Shown one piece after another: positions 24,958 through 34,278 of a stretch of 64,000 bases of DNA. The stretch is from Azoarcus indigens. GTDB lineage: Bacteria; Pseudomonadota; Gammaproteobacteria; Burkholderiales; Rhodocyclaceae. Numbering within the stretch: position 1 is the stretch's first letter; every line of letters begins with the position of its first letter. Made by a program: the position numbers and the translations under genes. Where the stretch lies: the NCBI RefSeq assembly GCF_004361735.1, contig NZ_SNVV01000004.1:186001-250000 (forward strand). The letters run 5' to 3'. Under the pieces are notes generated by a model that was given only the letters and a program-made list of their open reading frames with translations, was not told the origin of the DNA and did not search any database.

Positions 24958-25925
24958 CAGTGGTAGAGGTTGCGCAGCAGACGCAAGGCGAAGCGGCCGG
25001 GCGTCTTGTCCCACGGGGTGAAGCGCGGCAGCTGGTAGGGGTCGCTGTCCGCGCTGGCGGCGCCGTAGTTGGTGGAGACGGCGGCGTCGAAGCCGCAGGA
25101 GCGGGCCAGCGCGACGTGTTCCTCGGTGTAGTCCTTGCCCTTGCGGCCGTTGGGGTAGGCGAAGAGGCGCGGCGATTCGCCGAGGATTTCCTCCAGCCTG
25201 GCCTTGCCGAGGCGGATCTCCTGCTCGGCGGCGGCGAGGTCCTGGCGCGCCAGGATGGGGTGGCTGTCGGTGTGGCCGCCGATCTCCATGCCCAGGGCGC
25301 GCAGTTCGCGCAACTGGGCGCTGCTCATCATCAGGTCGTCCGGCAGGGTGACGCCGAAGCTGGCGGCCAGCGCCTCCGCGGCCTGCAGCCGGGTTTCAGG
25401 CGGCAGGTACTTGAAGTGGGACACGAGCACGCCGACCAGTTTGTGGCGGTCCGCCGCGCTGGCGAGCGGATGGCTGCCAAGGCCGAGCGCGGAGAGGTCG
25501 CACCGTTCGCCGGGCAAGCGGCGGGCGAGCTCGATCAGGGTGTCGTTGAACATGCGGCCGCCGTCCAGGTAGCCGGTGGCGATGAAAAAGGTGGCCGGCA
25601 GGCCCAGCTCGCGCAGGATGGGCGCGGCGATGGTGAGGTTGTCGGCGTAGCCGTCGTCGAAGGTGACGCAGGCGGCGCGCGGCGGCAGGCTGCCCTCGCG
25701 CAGGCGTTGCACCGCCTCGCCCAGCGGCAGGACGTTGAAGTGCCGTGCCAGGGTGCGCATCTGCCAGCGGAAGGTGGCAGCGTCCGGGTCGCCGGGCAGC
25801 AGCGGGTCGGGCGCTGGCAGCACGCGGTGGAAGATCAAGGTGCTGAGGCGGGCGCGGCGGCCGCCGGGGGAGGCGAGGCCGAGGGCGGCGCGTACCGCCG
25901 GGGTGAGCAGGGCGTCGGCGTTCAT
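24957..25925 (-). CDS. Polysaccharide deacetylase (CE4 family)
   Basis: The start is ATG 25925-25923, overlapping the CapK-like stop by 4 bases; 322 residues. It has the full NodB-type motif set: TLIFHRVLP, VTFDDGYADN (catalytic and metal Asp pair), GHTDSHPIL (metal His) and RLFAYPNGRKGKDY, then a late FDAAVSTNYG block. It should remove acetyl groups from N-acetyl sugars. It has no signal peptide, so it probably acts on a lipid-linked or nucleotide-linked intermediate in the cytoplasm. It sits between the adenylate-forming CapK-like protein and the toroid protein, so deacetylation could make the free amine that a later step acylates. Confidence 0.92.
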   Translation of the reverse strand: MNADALLTPAVRAALGLASPGGRRARLSTLIFHRVLPAPDPLLPGDPDAATFRWQMRTLARHFNVLPLGEAVQRLREGSLPPRAACVTFDDGYADNLTIAAPILRELGLPATFFIATGYLDGGRMFNDTLIELARRLPGERCDLSALGLGSHPLASAADRHKLVGVLVSHFKYLPPETRLQAAEALAASFGVTLPDDLMMSSAQLRELRALGMEIGGHTDSHPILARQDLAAAEQEIRLGKARLEEILGESPRLFAYPNGRKGKDYTEEHVALARSCGFDAAVSTNYGAASADSDPYQLPRFTPWDKTPGRFALRLLRNLYH

Positions 25926-27313
25926 GCGGGCTGTTCTTCGCGGGCGTGGGGCGGGGCAGGCTGGGCGGTGTCGACCAGGCAGACGATGTGGCGGAACTTG
26001 CCGTTGGGCATGGGCGGGATCTCGTCGACGGCGTCTACCGCGACCGCGACGTCCCCGCCCAGGCGGGCGCGGAAGGCGGCGATCAGCGCGTCGGCGACGC
26101 CGGCCGGCACGCCGCCCTGCATGCGCAGCAGCAGGCGCACCTGGTCGCGGCGCTCCTGCACGATGCGGTAGGCCTCCAGGCCGGCGAGATCGCGCAGCAG
26201 GTGGTTGAAGGCGCTGCCGTGCACCCAGGCGCCGTCGCTGGCGATCAGGCCGTCGTTGGCGCGGCCGCCGATCTCGGCCAGCAGCGGCAGGCCGCGGCCG
26301 CAGGCGCAGGGCGTGGCGGACAGGCGGCCGCGGTCGCCGGTGCGGTAGCGGATGAAGGGGAACTCCGGGCCGGCGAGGTTGGTGACGACGATGTCGCCCT
26401 CTTCGCCGGCTGGCAGGCGGTGTCCGGCTTCGTCCACGACTTCGACGATGACTTCTTCCGCCGTCAGGTGCAGGCCGCCCTGAGGGCATTCGCGGGCGAG
26501 GAAGCCGGCGTCGCGCGCGCCATATTCATTGGCGACGCCGCAGCCGAAGACCTGGCCGATGGCCTCGCGCCATTCCGGCCGCAGCACTTCCGAGGTGCAG
26601 AAGGCGACACGGATACCGAGCTCGTCCATGCGCAGGCCGCGGGCGCGGGCATGGAAGGCGAGTCGGGACAGCGCCGAGGGGTAGCCGAACAGCATGCGCG
26701 GCCGGCTGCGGCGCAGGTCGGCGAGGATGGCGTCCATGCGCGCCGGGGTGAGGTCGTGGGTGGGAATCAGCCGGGAGCGCAGCAGGCGGTCGCGCCACTC
26801 GCGCAGTCTGTCCTGGGCGCTATGCTCGATGGCCGAGCCCCACAGCACCGCTTCCGGATCGCCGATGTCCACGTCCCACCAGCGCATCGCCCGCCACTTG
26901 GCGGCGATGTCGAAGCTGACGCGATGGCGGCCGAGCAGGAAGCGCAGCGGCTCGCCGGAGGAGCCGCTGGTCTGCTGCCAGGCGGCGTCGACCGCGCCTT
27001 CGGCCTGCCAGGCGCTGCCCTGGCTGCGGATCAGCGCCTTGTCGGTAACGGGCAGCAGGGCGAGATCGTCGAGCGAGCGGAAATCCGCCGCGGTCAGCTT
27101 CGCCTGGGCGAACAGTTCGCGGTAATAGGGGACGCGGGCGGCGGCCTGGGCCAGCAAGCGGCGCAGCCGCTCCAGCTGCAGGGCCTGCAGGCCGGCGGTG
27201 TCCAGCCACTGGCTGCGCTCCAGTTCGCGCAGGATGGCGACGGTGTCGTGGCGCTTCAGGCGCTCGTGCAGCGGGAACAGCAACCGGGAGGCGAACAGGG
27301 TGTAGGCGCTCAT
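25922..27313 (-). CDS. CapK/phenylacetate-CoA ligase-like adenylate-forming protein
   Basis: A 463-residue protein that begins MSAYTLFASRLLFPLHERLK. ANL-superfamily marks are QQTSGSSGEPLRFLLGR (the P-loop-like ATP motif), VANEYGARDAG, FIRYRTGDRGR and a late MPNGKFRHI with the C-terminal lysine. It belongs to the PaaK-like branch often called capsular polysaccharide biosynthesis protein CapK. Such proteins sit next to deacetylases and glycosyltransferases, where they may activate an acid for transfer to a sugar amine. It is the second adenylate-forming enzyme of the region and differs from the acyl-CoA ligase at 13220-14818. The start lies 18 bases after the GT4 stop. Confidence 0.88.
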   Translation of the reverse strand: MSAYTLFASRLLFPLHERLKRHDTVAILRELERSQWLDTAGLQALQLERLRRLLAQAAARVPYYRELFAQAKLTAADFRSLDDLALLPVTDKALIRSQGSAWQAEGAVDAAWQQTSGSSGEPLRFLLGRHRVSFDIAAKWRAMRWWDVDIGDPEAVLWGSAIEHSAQDRLREWRDRLLRSRLIPTHDLTPARMDAILADLRRSRPRMLFGYPSALSRLAFHARARGLRMDELGIRVAFCTSEVLRPEWREAIGQVFGCGVANEYGARDAGFLARECPQGGLHLTAEEVIVEVVDEAGHRLPAGEEGDIVVTNLAGPEFPFIRYRTGDRGRLSATPCACGRGLPLLAEIGGRANDGLIASDGAWVHGSAFNHLLRDLAGLEAYRIVQERRDQVRLLLRMQGGVPAGVADALIAAFRARLGGDVAVAVDAVDEIPPMPNGKFRHIVCLVDTAQPAPPHAREEQPA

Positions 27314-27331
27314 GGAGGGGGTCTGGCGGCG

Positions 27332-28588
27332 CTACTTCGCGCCGTCGGCCAGGCCGTCGCCGGCGGCCGGCACGGCAGCCGCCGCGGGCGCGGTGATGGC
27401 CTGGAAGGCGGCGAGCAGCTGCGGGATGCGTGTCTGCCAGGCGTTGATGCGGGCGTGTTCCAGGATGGCCTCCCGCTTCCACTCGCGCTCGAAGGCCGCG
27501 CGCAGGGCGTCGCGCAGGGCGTCGGCATCGCCATAGGGCACCAGCAGGCCGACATCGTCCGAGCTGACCACTTCCGCATTGCCGCCGACCCGGGTGGTGA
27601 CGATGGGCAGGCCGCAGGCGGAGGCTTCGAGGAAGACGTTGGCCCAGCCCTCGAAGCGGGTGGCGAGCACGAAGACGTCGCCGGCGGAATAGACGTAGCG
27701 CAACTCGTCCGGCGACTTCGCGCCTATCAGGTGCACGCAGTCCTGCAATCCGAGGGCGGCGATCTGCGCCTCCAGCTCGGCGCGGTTGTTCCCTTCCGGG
27801 CTGGCGCCGCCGGCGACCACGAAGTGGATGTCGCCATGGCTCTGGCGCAGCTGCGGCAGCACCTCGATGACGCGGTGGAAGCCCTTGCGCTCGGTGAGGC
27901 CGCCGACGGACACCAGCATGCGCACGCCTTCCGGCAGGCCGAGGCGGCGGCGGCTTTCTGCCTGGTCCTCGGGGCGGAAGCGGTCCAGGTCCACGCCGTT
28001 GCCGACCACCTGTAGGTGAGCCGGGTCGTGGCCCCAGGAGATGGCGTCCTGGCGCAGCGAGTCGGCGACCGAGAACACCCGGGCAGCGTCGTGTATGGCC
28101 TGGTCGATCTGGCGCTTCTGCGCCTTGCTGCGGCCGAAGCGCAGCAGGCTGCCGCGCAGGGTGATGGTGTAGGGCACGCCTAGCCAGCGCGACAGCAGGC
28201 GGGCGGCGGCGCCGTCCGGATAGACGAAGTGGGAATCGATCAGCTCGTAGCCGAATTCCCGCTTCAGCCGGCGCATCAGCGGCAGGCTGCCCAGCGCCTG
28301 CAGCCAGGCGTCGCTCCACTTCAGGACGCCGGGGAAGCAGAAGAAGCGCGGGTGATAGACGCGGATGCCGTCCTGCTCCTCATAGGCCGGCACTGCCGGC
28401 CGGTAGTGCGGCCGCAGGCGGCGCAGCAGGCCCTGGAAGGGGAACCAGGGCACCGGCGCCACCACCACCAGGTCCAGCTCGGCGGCCACGCGGCGCATGC
28501 GTTCGCGCACGAACAGGCCATAGTTGGGCTGGGCGCTGTTGGGATAGACGCGGGTGTAGACCACCAGGCGGGGGCGCGGATGGGTCAC
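27332..28588 (-). CDS. Glycosyltransferase, GT4-like (group 1)
   Basis: A 418-residue protein that begins with LVVYTRVYPNSAQPNYGLFV, an N-terminal motif shared by many exopolysaccharide GT4 enzymes ('FPS...P..G.FV'). Later motifs are LRGSLLRFGRS, VSVGGLTERKGFHRVIE, VLATRFEGWANVFLEASACG and TTRVGGNAEVV, giving the nucleotide-sugar site of the second Rossmann domain. It is the first gene of the second minus-strand operon and is divergent from the TPR protein across a 197-base gap. The C-terminus ends in an Ala-rich tail (ITAPAAAAVPAAGDG). Sugar specificity is unknown. Confidence 0.9.
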   Translation of the reverse strand: MTHPRPRLVVYTRVYPNSAQPNYGLFVRERMRRVAAELDLVVVAPVPWFPFQGLLRRLRPHYRPAVPAYEEQDGIRVYHPRFFCFPGVLKWSDAWLQALGSLPLMRRLKREFGYELIDSHFVYPDGAAARLLSRWLGVPYTITLRGSLLRFGRSKAQKRQIDQAIHDAARVFSVADSLRQDAISWGHDPAHLQVVGNGVDLDRFRPEDQAESRRRLGLPEGVRMLVSVGGLTERKGFHRVIEVLPQLRQSHGDIHFVVAGGASPEGNNRAELEAQIAALGLQDCVHLIGAKSPDELRYVYSAGDVFVLATRFEGWANVFLEASACGLPIVTTRVGGNAEVVSSDDVGLLVPYGDADALRDALRAAFEREWKREAILEHARINAWQTRIPQLLAAFQAITAPAAAAVPAAGDGLADGAK

Positions 28589-28785
28589 GCTCCGGGAACT
28601 CCTGCAAGATGTACGTGGGGGACGGCAAGCGCGCTGCCGGCCGGAACAGTAGCAGATTATCCCGGCTTTCCCGGCGTCATGTCTCGGAGATATTTCCCAC
28701 CGGCGGACACCGCGAATGCTTGCAGTATCATCATGGGCCGGCGGCGCGGGCGGCCGGGCCTTGCGGCCTTATCGAGGAACACGGG

Positions 28786-29532
28786 ATGCAGATGGGCAAC
28801 AGAATTCGGAGTGTGGCGCTGGCCGGCTGGGCCTTGCTGGCGAGCGGGAGTGCGCTGGCGCTGGGCAGCGAGTGCGGCGACCCCTTCCACAACGCCACCG
28901 GGCCGTTCGACTACCGCTATCCCGAAGGCAAGATGCTGGGCATGGTGGAACACCGCCACTACACCGAAGACATCCGCCAGCTGCGACGTGGCACCACCGG
29001 TGCCCTGGCGGGCGACCTGGCTTACACGCTGCGCGTCTTCCCCAACCACTATCGTGCCTTGCAGACGATGAGCGAATGGTCGTTCAAGACCAGGAGCAAG
29101 AAGCCGGAAGGCCAGCCCTACGTGGTGGAGTGCTGGTTCGAGCGCGGTCTGCATTACGCGCCGGACGATCCGATGGTGAAGCTGGTGTACGGCATCCACC
29201 TGATCAAGGCGGGGCGGCCGCAGGACGCGGTGAAACAGCTGGAGGCAGCCATCGCCGAGGATCCGAACAATGCCAGCAGCTACTACAACCTGGGCCTGGC
29301 GTACGCCGATCTGAAGGACTACGAGAAGGCGCTGCCGAACGCGCAGCGGGCGTACGAACTGGGCTTTCCGCTGCCGGGGCTGCGCCAGCGCCTGGTGAAG
29401 GCCGGCGTGTGGCGCGAGCCCGAGCCGAAGGCGCCTGAGCAGGGCGCAACGGGGGAGAACAAAGAAATTCCGGCGGCCAGCCCGCCGGTTGAGGATGCGC
29501 CCGCTGCGGGCGCGCCTGCCGCGGCGCAGTAA
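28786..29532 (+). CDS. Exported TPR-repeat protein, function unknown
   Basis: A 248-residue protein from ATG 28786, with AGG at 28775-28777 for ribosome binding and a signal peptide (VALAGWALLASGSALA, cut before LGSECG). Mature residues show CGDPFHNATGPFDY and FPNHYRALQTMSEW, and at about residues 145-200 two TPR units (VKLVYGIHLIKAGRPQDAVK, ASSYYNLGLAYADLKDYEKA). The tail is Pro/Ala/Glu rich. Conserved Cys residues in the mature part could form a disulphide in the periplasm. It stands alone between the polysaccharide operon and argB. Its role may be as a periplasmic scaffold for export; I do not assign a function. Confidence 0.82.
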   Translation: MQMGNRIRSVALAGWALLASGSALALGSECGDPFHNATGPFDYRYPEGKMLGMVEHRHYTEDIRQLRRGTTGALAGDLAYTLRVFPNHYRALQTMSEWSFKTRSKKPEGQPYVVECWFERGLHYAPDDPMVKLVYGIHLIKAGRPQDAVKQLEAAIAEDPNNASSYYNLGLAYADLKDYEKALPNAQRAYELGFPLPGLRQRLVKAGVWREPEPKAPEQGATGENKEIPAASPPVEDAPAAGAPAAAQ

Positions 29533-29542
29533 GGCGGGCAAG

Positions 29543-29572
29543 GCCCGTTCCGGCCCTGGAGCCGGAGCGGGC
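29543..29572. terminator. GC-rich hairpin between convergent TPR gene and argB
   Basis: A 12-base inverted repeat (29543-29554 with 29561-29572, one G-T pair) with a 6-base loop lies 10 bases after the TPR stop and 7 bases after the argB stop. There is only a weak T-tract (GTTCTT), so it is a probable two-way stop signal. Confidence 0.55.
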
Positions 29573-29579
29573 GACGTTC

Positions 29580-30518
<939 letters not shown>

Positions 30519-31679
30519 CTAGGCGATACGCCGGCGGGGCGTCGAACCGCTGCCGCGGCGTACCGGCACGGCGACACGGCTGCGGGCGAAGGCGAAGGCC
30601 AGGCAGAGCGCCAGCAGCGGGTCGGTGATCTCGGCCGTGCGGCCGGGCACCCACAACTGGAGGAACTCGATCACCGCCAGCCACAGCGCGGCGGTGAAGG
30701 CGGCCGCGCCGGGGCGGGAGCCGTTCTGCTGCAGCAGGTAGAGCAGGGCGCCGTAGAGGTAGCACTTCTCGATCAGGTTCAGGGTGTTGCGCGCCATGTT
30801 GCCTTCGAGGAAGCCGTTGAACGGCAGCCATTCGAAACGCCCGGGCGTGGAAACGAAATCGTAGGGCGCGATGCCGCTCAGCAGCAGTGCCAGGAACAGG
30901 CCGGCGCAGGCGAGCGCGGCTGCGTGCGGGCGGCGCGCCAGCGGCAGGGCGAGCAGGGCCACGCCCAGCCCGGCGAGGTTGTTCAGGGCCAGCCGGTTGC
31001 CGACGAAGAAGGGCTGCAGCGCGGTCACTGCCAGCGCCGCGGCACCCAGCAGCCACAGTGGCCAGCGCCGCAGCGGCGTCGCCCCGGCGATGACGAACCA
31101 GGCGAACCAGGCCACTGCGGTGTGGAAGATGCGAGTGGGGTCGACCTGCGGCGACAGGAACACCGGCTTCACCGCGTTGCGCACGTTCTGCAGGTCCAGC
31201 GTCGGCACCAGCGGGAACCAGCGATAGGCCAGCCACAGCAGCAGCAGGGTGAGCGGCACCAGCATCGCCGCGTCGGCGGAGAGGCCCAGTGACAGCAGGC
31301 GCTTGCCGGCTAGTGCGCCGAGGGCGAAGCCGATGGCCAGGCCCACGGTGTTGAGGATGGCATCGCCGATGGCGGGCACCCGCGCCGGCAGCCACACCTG
31401 CGCCACCTGCAGCGCGACCGCCAGCAAGATGCCCAGCAGGGCGATGGCCCAGCCGCTGTACGCCGGCCGTGGCGAGTGCTGTGCCGCCAGCTGGCCGACG
31501 ATGCCGTAGGGCAGGAAGAGCAGGATGTTGCCGACGATGTCGCCGCGGGTGGTGGGGATGTCCAGGTCCGCGAGCAGCCCCAGCAGTTCGGCCATGCTGC
31601 CCTCGTGGGCGGCGAACTCGAAGGGGTAGAGCGAGCCGTAGGAGATCAGGAAGGCAACGAGCAGGAGTAGGGCGCGCAT
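30519..31679 (-). CDS. VanZ-domain integral membrane protein (two VanZ-like halves)
   Basis: A 386-residue polytopic protein with about 10 hydrophobic segments. The N-terminal part, YGSLYPFEFA...DIVGNILLFLPYGIVGQL and WLPARVPAIGDAILNTVGLA, matches the VanZ pattern (SLYPF, NxLLFxPxG, R-x-x-x-x-D). The C-terminal part repeats it (FEWLPFNGFLEGNMARNTLN, WVPGRTAEITDPLLA). VanZ proteins are of unknown chemistry, seen in teicoplanin resistance and in exosortase/polysaccharide loci. It lies 4 bases after the exported beta-helix protein and is coupled to it. A role at the membrane in polymer handling is an inference. Confidence 0.85.
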   Translation of the reverse strand: MRALLLLVAFLISYGSLYPFEFAAHEGSMAELLGLLADLDIPTTRGDIVGNILLFLPYGIVGQLAAQHSPRPAYSGWAIALLGILLAVALQVAQVWLPARVPAIGDAILNTVGLAIGFALGALAGKRLLSLGLSADAAMLVPLTLLLLWLAYRWFPLVPTLDLQNVRNAVKPVFLSPQVDPTRIFHTAVAWFAWFVIAGATPLRRWPLWLLGAAALAVTALQPFFVGNRLALNNLAGLGVALLALPLARRPHAAALACAGLFLALLLSGIAPYDFVSTPGRFEWLPFNGFLEGNMARNTLNLIEKCYLYGALLYLLQQNGSRPGAAAFTAALWLAVIEFLQLWVPGRTAEITDPLLALCLAFAFARSRVAVPVRRGSGSTPRRRIA

Positions 31680-31683
31680 GCGG

Positions 31684-32844
31684 CTATTCGGCGGATGGGG
31701 TTTGAACGGCGCCGGGAGCGAGCGCTTGCGCGGGATCCAGCTGGCGCGTGCCGCGCGGCGGAATGAATTCCCAGCGCGGCGTCAGCTCGCCGTACTGGGT
31801 GGCGGGGCCGTCGAAGCGTTGGCCGCGCAGAGGTGAATCGGCCGGCAGGCGAAAATCCGGCGCGGCGGGCGTGCCGGCCTGGCCGGCACGCAGGCGGTGG
31901 TTGCCGCCTGAATATTCGTCGTCGGCAATGTCGAAGGCGCCGTTGCCGATCAGCAGGTTGTTGCGCGCCACCACGTCTATGCCGTTGGTGAAGCTTTCGC
32001 TCCAGATGCGGACGAAGCGGCCGCCGGCGGGCAAGTCGTCCAGCAGGGTGTTGTGGGCGAGGTAGAGACCATTCTCCGGCCAGAAAGCCTTCTCCGCGCC
32101 GTAGGCGATCAGCGAGATGTTCTGGGTGTTGCGCGACTGGCCGATGATGTTGCCCACCACCACCGCGCGGCCGCCCTGGGGAAACTCCAGCTCGTAGGAG
32201 GCGCCGCCATCGCTGCCGTCCACCAGGCGGTTGTAGAGGATGAAGTTCTCCCGCGCGCGGGACTTCAGCAGGTGGCCGCGGTAGCCGCCGTGGAAGCTGC
32301 TGCCTATCACCGTCAGCCGTGCCATGCGGCCGGCGTAGAGCAGATGGGGCAGCCACTGGTCGTTGTGCGGCGCGTCGCCGAATTCGCTGCCCATGACGAT
32401 GAGCTCGGACACGCCGTCATTGGAGCTCATGATGCCGGTCTGGTTGTCGAGGAAGCGGCAGTTCACCACCCGCAGACGGCCGTGCTCGAAGCGGATGCCG
32501 GCGCCGTTGTTGTACTTCACCCGCGCGCCGCGGAAGGTGAGGTTGTGGATGTCGAAGTCGCCGTTGCGTATCACCCAGATGGCCTTGTTCTCGGCGCTGG
32601 CGCCGTCGGCGATGAGCACCGCGCCGCTACCCAGGCCGCGTATGGTGAGGCGGCGCTGTGTCCACACTGCAACGTCGCCGCGGTACTCGCCGGCGGCGAT
32701 CTCTATCGTGTCGCCATCGGCCGCCGCGCGCGCGGCATCGCTGATGCGGAGGTAGGCCTCGCCCGGCCCCACGCGCAGGGTGGCGGCCCAGGCCGGCAGG
32801 CTGACGAGGGCGCAGAGCAGGAGGGCAGGGATCCAGCGCGGCAT
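31684..32844 (-). CDS. Exported right-handed beta-helix protein
   Basis: A 386-residue protein with a clear signal peptide (WIPALLLCALVSLPAWAA). After it comes LRVGPGEAYLRISDAARAAADGDTIEIAAG, the opening turn typical of pectate-lyase-like/PbH1 helices. The rest has many short N/G-rich turns (FDIHNLTFRGARV, LRVVNCRFLDNQTGI, NFILYNRLVDGSDGG, IDVVARNNLLIGNGAFDI). Such folds make carbohydrate lyases, epimerases or binding proteins; no catalytic residue set can be assigned. It probably acts on polysaccharide in the periplasm or outside. It is the first gene of the pair with the VanZ protein. Confidence 0.85.
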   Translation of the reverse strand: MPRWIPALLLCALVSLPAWAATLRVGPGEAYLRISDAARAAADGDTIEIAAGEYRGDVAVWTQRRLTIRGLGSGAVLIADGASAENKAIWVIRNGDFDIHNLTFRGARVKYNNGAGIRFEHGRLRVVNCRFLDNQTGIMSSNDGVSELIVMGSEFGDAPHNDQWLPHLLYAGRMARLTVIGSSFHGGYRGHLLKSRARENFILYNRLVDGSDGGASYELEFPQGGRAVVVGNIIGQSRNTQNISLIAYGAEKAFWPENGLYLAHNTLLDDLPAGGRFVRIWSESFTNGIDVVARNNLLIGNGAFDIADDEYSGGNHRLRAGQAGTPAAPDFRLPADSPLRGQRFDGPATQYGELTPRWEFIPPRGTRQLDPAQALAPGAVQTPSAE

Positions 32845-32945
32845 GGCGAGTGGTGGCGAGTGCGGCGGGTGGCGGAAGGGGAGGCATGAAACGCCCGCGG
32901 GATTGTCACCGCTACCGCCGCCATGTTCAATCGCTGGAAATACAA

Positions 32946-32975
32946 AGGCCGCCCCGGATCGCTCCGGGGCGGCCT
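32946..32975 (-). terminator. Rho-independent terminator after the Hsp20 gene
   Basis: A perfect 13-base stem (32946-32958 with 32963-32975), loop TCGC, followed on the minus strand by TTTGTATTT. It sits 37 bases after the hsp20 stop. Read on the plus strand, it ends in CCTTTT, so it may work both ways. Confidence 0.85.
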
Positions 32976-33012
32976 CCTTTTCGGCTGCAGGGCCGCCGGA
33001 GGGCGGCCGCGC

Positions 33013-33432
33013 TCAGGAAATGTTCAGGCGCTTGGCCTGGGCGGTCGGCTTGCGCGGCAGCTTCAACGTCAGCACGCCATCGACGAAGCTGGCCGAGGAC
33101 TGGCCCTCGTCGATTTCCTGGCCAAGCTGGAAACTGCGCGACACCTTGCCGAAGTAGCGTTCGGTGCGCAGCACCCGCTCGCCGTTCTTCACTTCCTTCT
33201 CCTGCTTGCGTTCCGCCGAGATGGACACCACCGGGCCGTCGATATGGACGTGAATGTCGTCCTTGGCGATGCCGGGCAGCTCGGCCAACACCTCGTAGCC
33301 TTCGGGGTTCTCCTTGACGTCCACCCGCATCTGCGGGGCATCGGCCGCGACGTTGGAGCCGAACTCCACCGGCCGCACGAAGAAGCCGCGGAAGAAGTCT
33401 TCCAGAGGATCATGACGGGTCAGGTTGCTCAT
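33013..33432 (-). CDS. Small heat-shock protein, Hsp20/alpha-crystallin family
   Basis: The start is ATG 33432-33430 with a strong ribosome site (AAGGAGA) just upstream; 139 residues. The alpha-crystallin domain runs from about residue 35 to 130: MRVDVKENPEGYEVLAELPG, DDIHVHIDGPVVSISAER, SRSFQLGQEID and the family mark FVDGVLTLKLPRK (variant of A-x-x-x-G-V-L). A C-terminal LNI-type motif (RLNIS) can dock to neighbours in the oligomer. It holds unfolding proteins until ATP-dependent chaperones act. The gene stands alone between a sigma-32 type promoter and a terminator, so it forms a heat-inducible single-gene unit. Confidence 0.95.
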   Translation of the reverse strand: MSNLTRHDPLEDFFRGFFVRPVEFGSNVAADAPQMRVDVKENPEGYEVLAELPGIAKDDIHVHIDGPVVSISAERKQEKEVKNGERVLRTERYFGKVSRSFQLGQEIDEGQSSASFVDGVLTLKLPRKPTAQAKRLNIS

Positions 33433-33478
33433 TTTCGCTCTCCTTTTCGGACCATGCCGGTATTCCCGGCCTCGGTGG

Positions 33479-33507
33479 AAATATGGGTTCGGGCTGCTAG
33501 GTTTCAA
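33479..33507 (-). promoter_or_regulatory. Sigma-32 (RpoH) type heat-shock promoter for hsp20
   Basis: On the minus strand TTGAAA (33507-33502) is followed by 14 bases and CCCATATTT (33487-33479). This fits the RpoH consensus CTTGAAA - N11-16 - CCCATNT very closely. Transcription would start near 33472, about 40 bases before the ATG. Confidence 0.8.
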
Positions 33508-33591
33508 TACCCCTGCTGCGGGATTCCGATCCATGGCGAGCGACGGCGGCGGCTATGATGGTCTCGGTACGATTGCCGGCGGGGAGCTGTG

Positions 33592-33807
33592 GTGGAAGAG
33601 AAGAAGGAGAGCGTTGCCAGCGTTTGTGCCCGTTGTGGGCAGCGTTTCGTCTGCGGCATGACGGCGGGCGAGGAGAAGTGCTGGTGTGCCGCGTTTCCAC
33701 CCATCTTCGCGGTGCCGGCCGAGGGCGGCGCCCAGGGCGGCTGCTACTGTCCGGCCTGCCTGGAGGCGCTGGTGGCGGAGCGCCTGAGGAAAGCCGTCCG
33801 GCCCTGA
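33592..33807 (+). CDS. Small cysteine-rich protein (CWC-type)
   Basis: A 71-residue protein from GTG 33592, chosen because GGGGAG ends 5 bases upstream; GTG 33589 is also possible but too close to that site. Two Cys clusters are seen: CARCGQRFVCG with CWCAAFPP, and CYCPACLE. The first with CWC is the mark of the 'cysteine-rich CWC' family of small bacterial proteins, likely zinc-binding. The gene is divergent from hsp20 and convergent with nudB. The cellular role is unknown. Confidence 0.75.
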   Translation: MEEKKESVASVCARCGQRFVCGMTAGEEKCWCAAFPPIFAVPAEGGAQGGCYCPACLEALVAERLRKAVRP

Positions 33808-33819
33808 TCGTGGGTGTGC

Positions 33820-34278
33820 TCAACCGGCGTCTAACTCGGCGCCCAGCGCCAGGATGGCGTCGCGGTTGGTCCAGGAGCTGGCCTGGGCGGCGGCTGCGCG
33901 CCAGCCCAGCCAGTGCAGGTCGCGGTGCTCTGCGGGCGACAGCCGGATCGGCAGTTGCCGGGGCAGCCGCAGGCTGAACCAGTGCTCGGTGTTCTCGCGC
34001 ACGTCGGGGGCGTAGCGATGCCGCCACGCCGGCAGGATGGGGAAGCGCACGCTGTGCCGGTGGTCGCGGAATTCGCCTGCCTCGGTGGTCAGCCCGGTTT
34101 CTTCCTCCAGTTCCCTGCGCGCGGCCTGCTGCGGTGTTTCGCCTGGCTCCAGACTGCCGGTGACCGACTGCCAGAAACCGGGCGGGGTGGCACGCTCAAG
34201 CAACAACACCTCGCCAGCGGCGGTATGGACGACGACCAGTACCGAGACCGGCGTCTTGTAGCCGGCGGTTCGCGTCAT
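33820..34278 (-). CDS. nudB: Dihydroneopterin triphosphate diphosphatase (Nudix)
   Basis: The start is ATG 34278-34276, overlapping the barstar stop by 4 bases; 152 residues. The Nudix box is present as GSLEPGETPQQAARRELEEE with TGL after it (G-x5-E-x7-R-E-x2-E-E). It begins YKTPVSVLVVVHTAAGEVLL and has FWQSVTGSLE, close to NudB. NudB removes pyrophosphate from dihydroneopterin triphosphate in folate synthesis. In many betaproteobacteria this gene follows aspS directly; here a response-regulator gene and the barnase/barstar pair lie between. Another Nudix specificity cannot be fully excluded. Confidence 0.85.
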   Translation of the reverse strand: MTRTAGYKTPVSVLVVVHTAAGEVLLLERATPPGFWQSVTGSLEPGETPQQAARRELEEETGLTTEAGEFRDHRHSVRFPILPAWRHRYAPDVRENTEHWFSLRLPRQLPIRLSPAEHRDLHWLGWRAAAAQASSWTNRDAILALGAELDAG

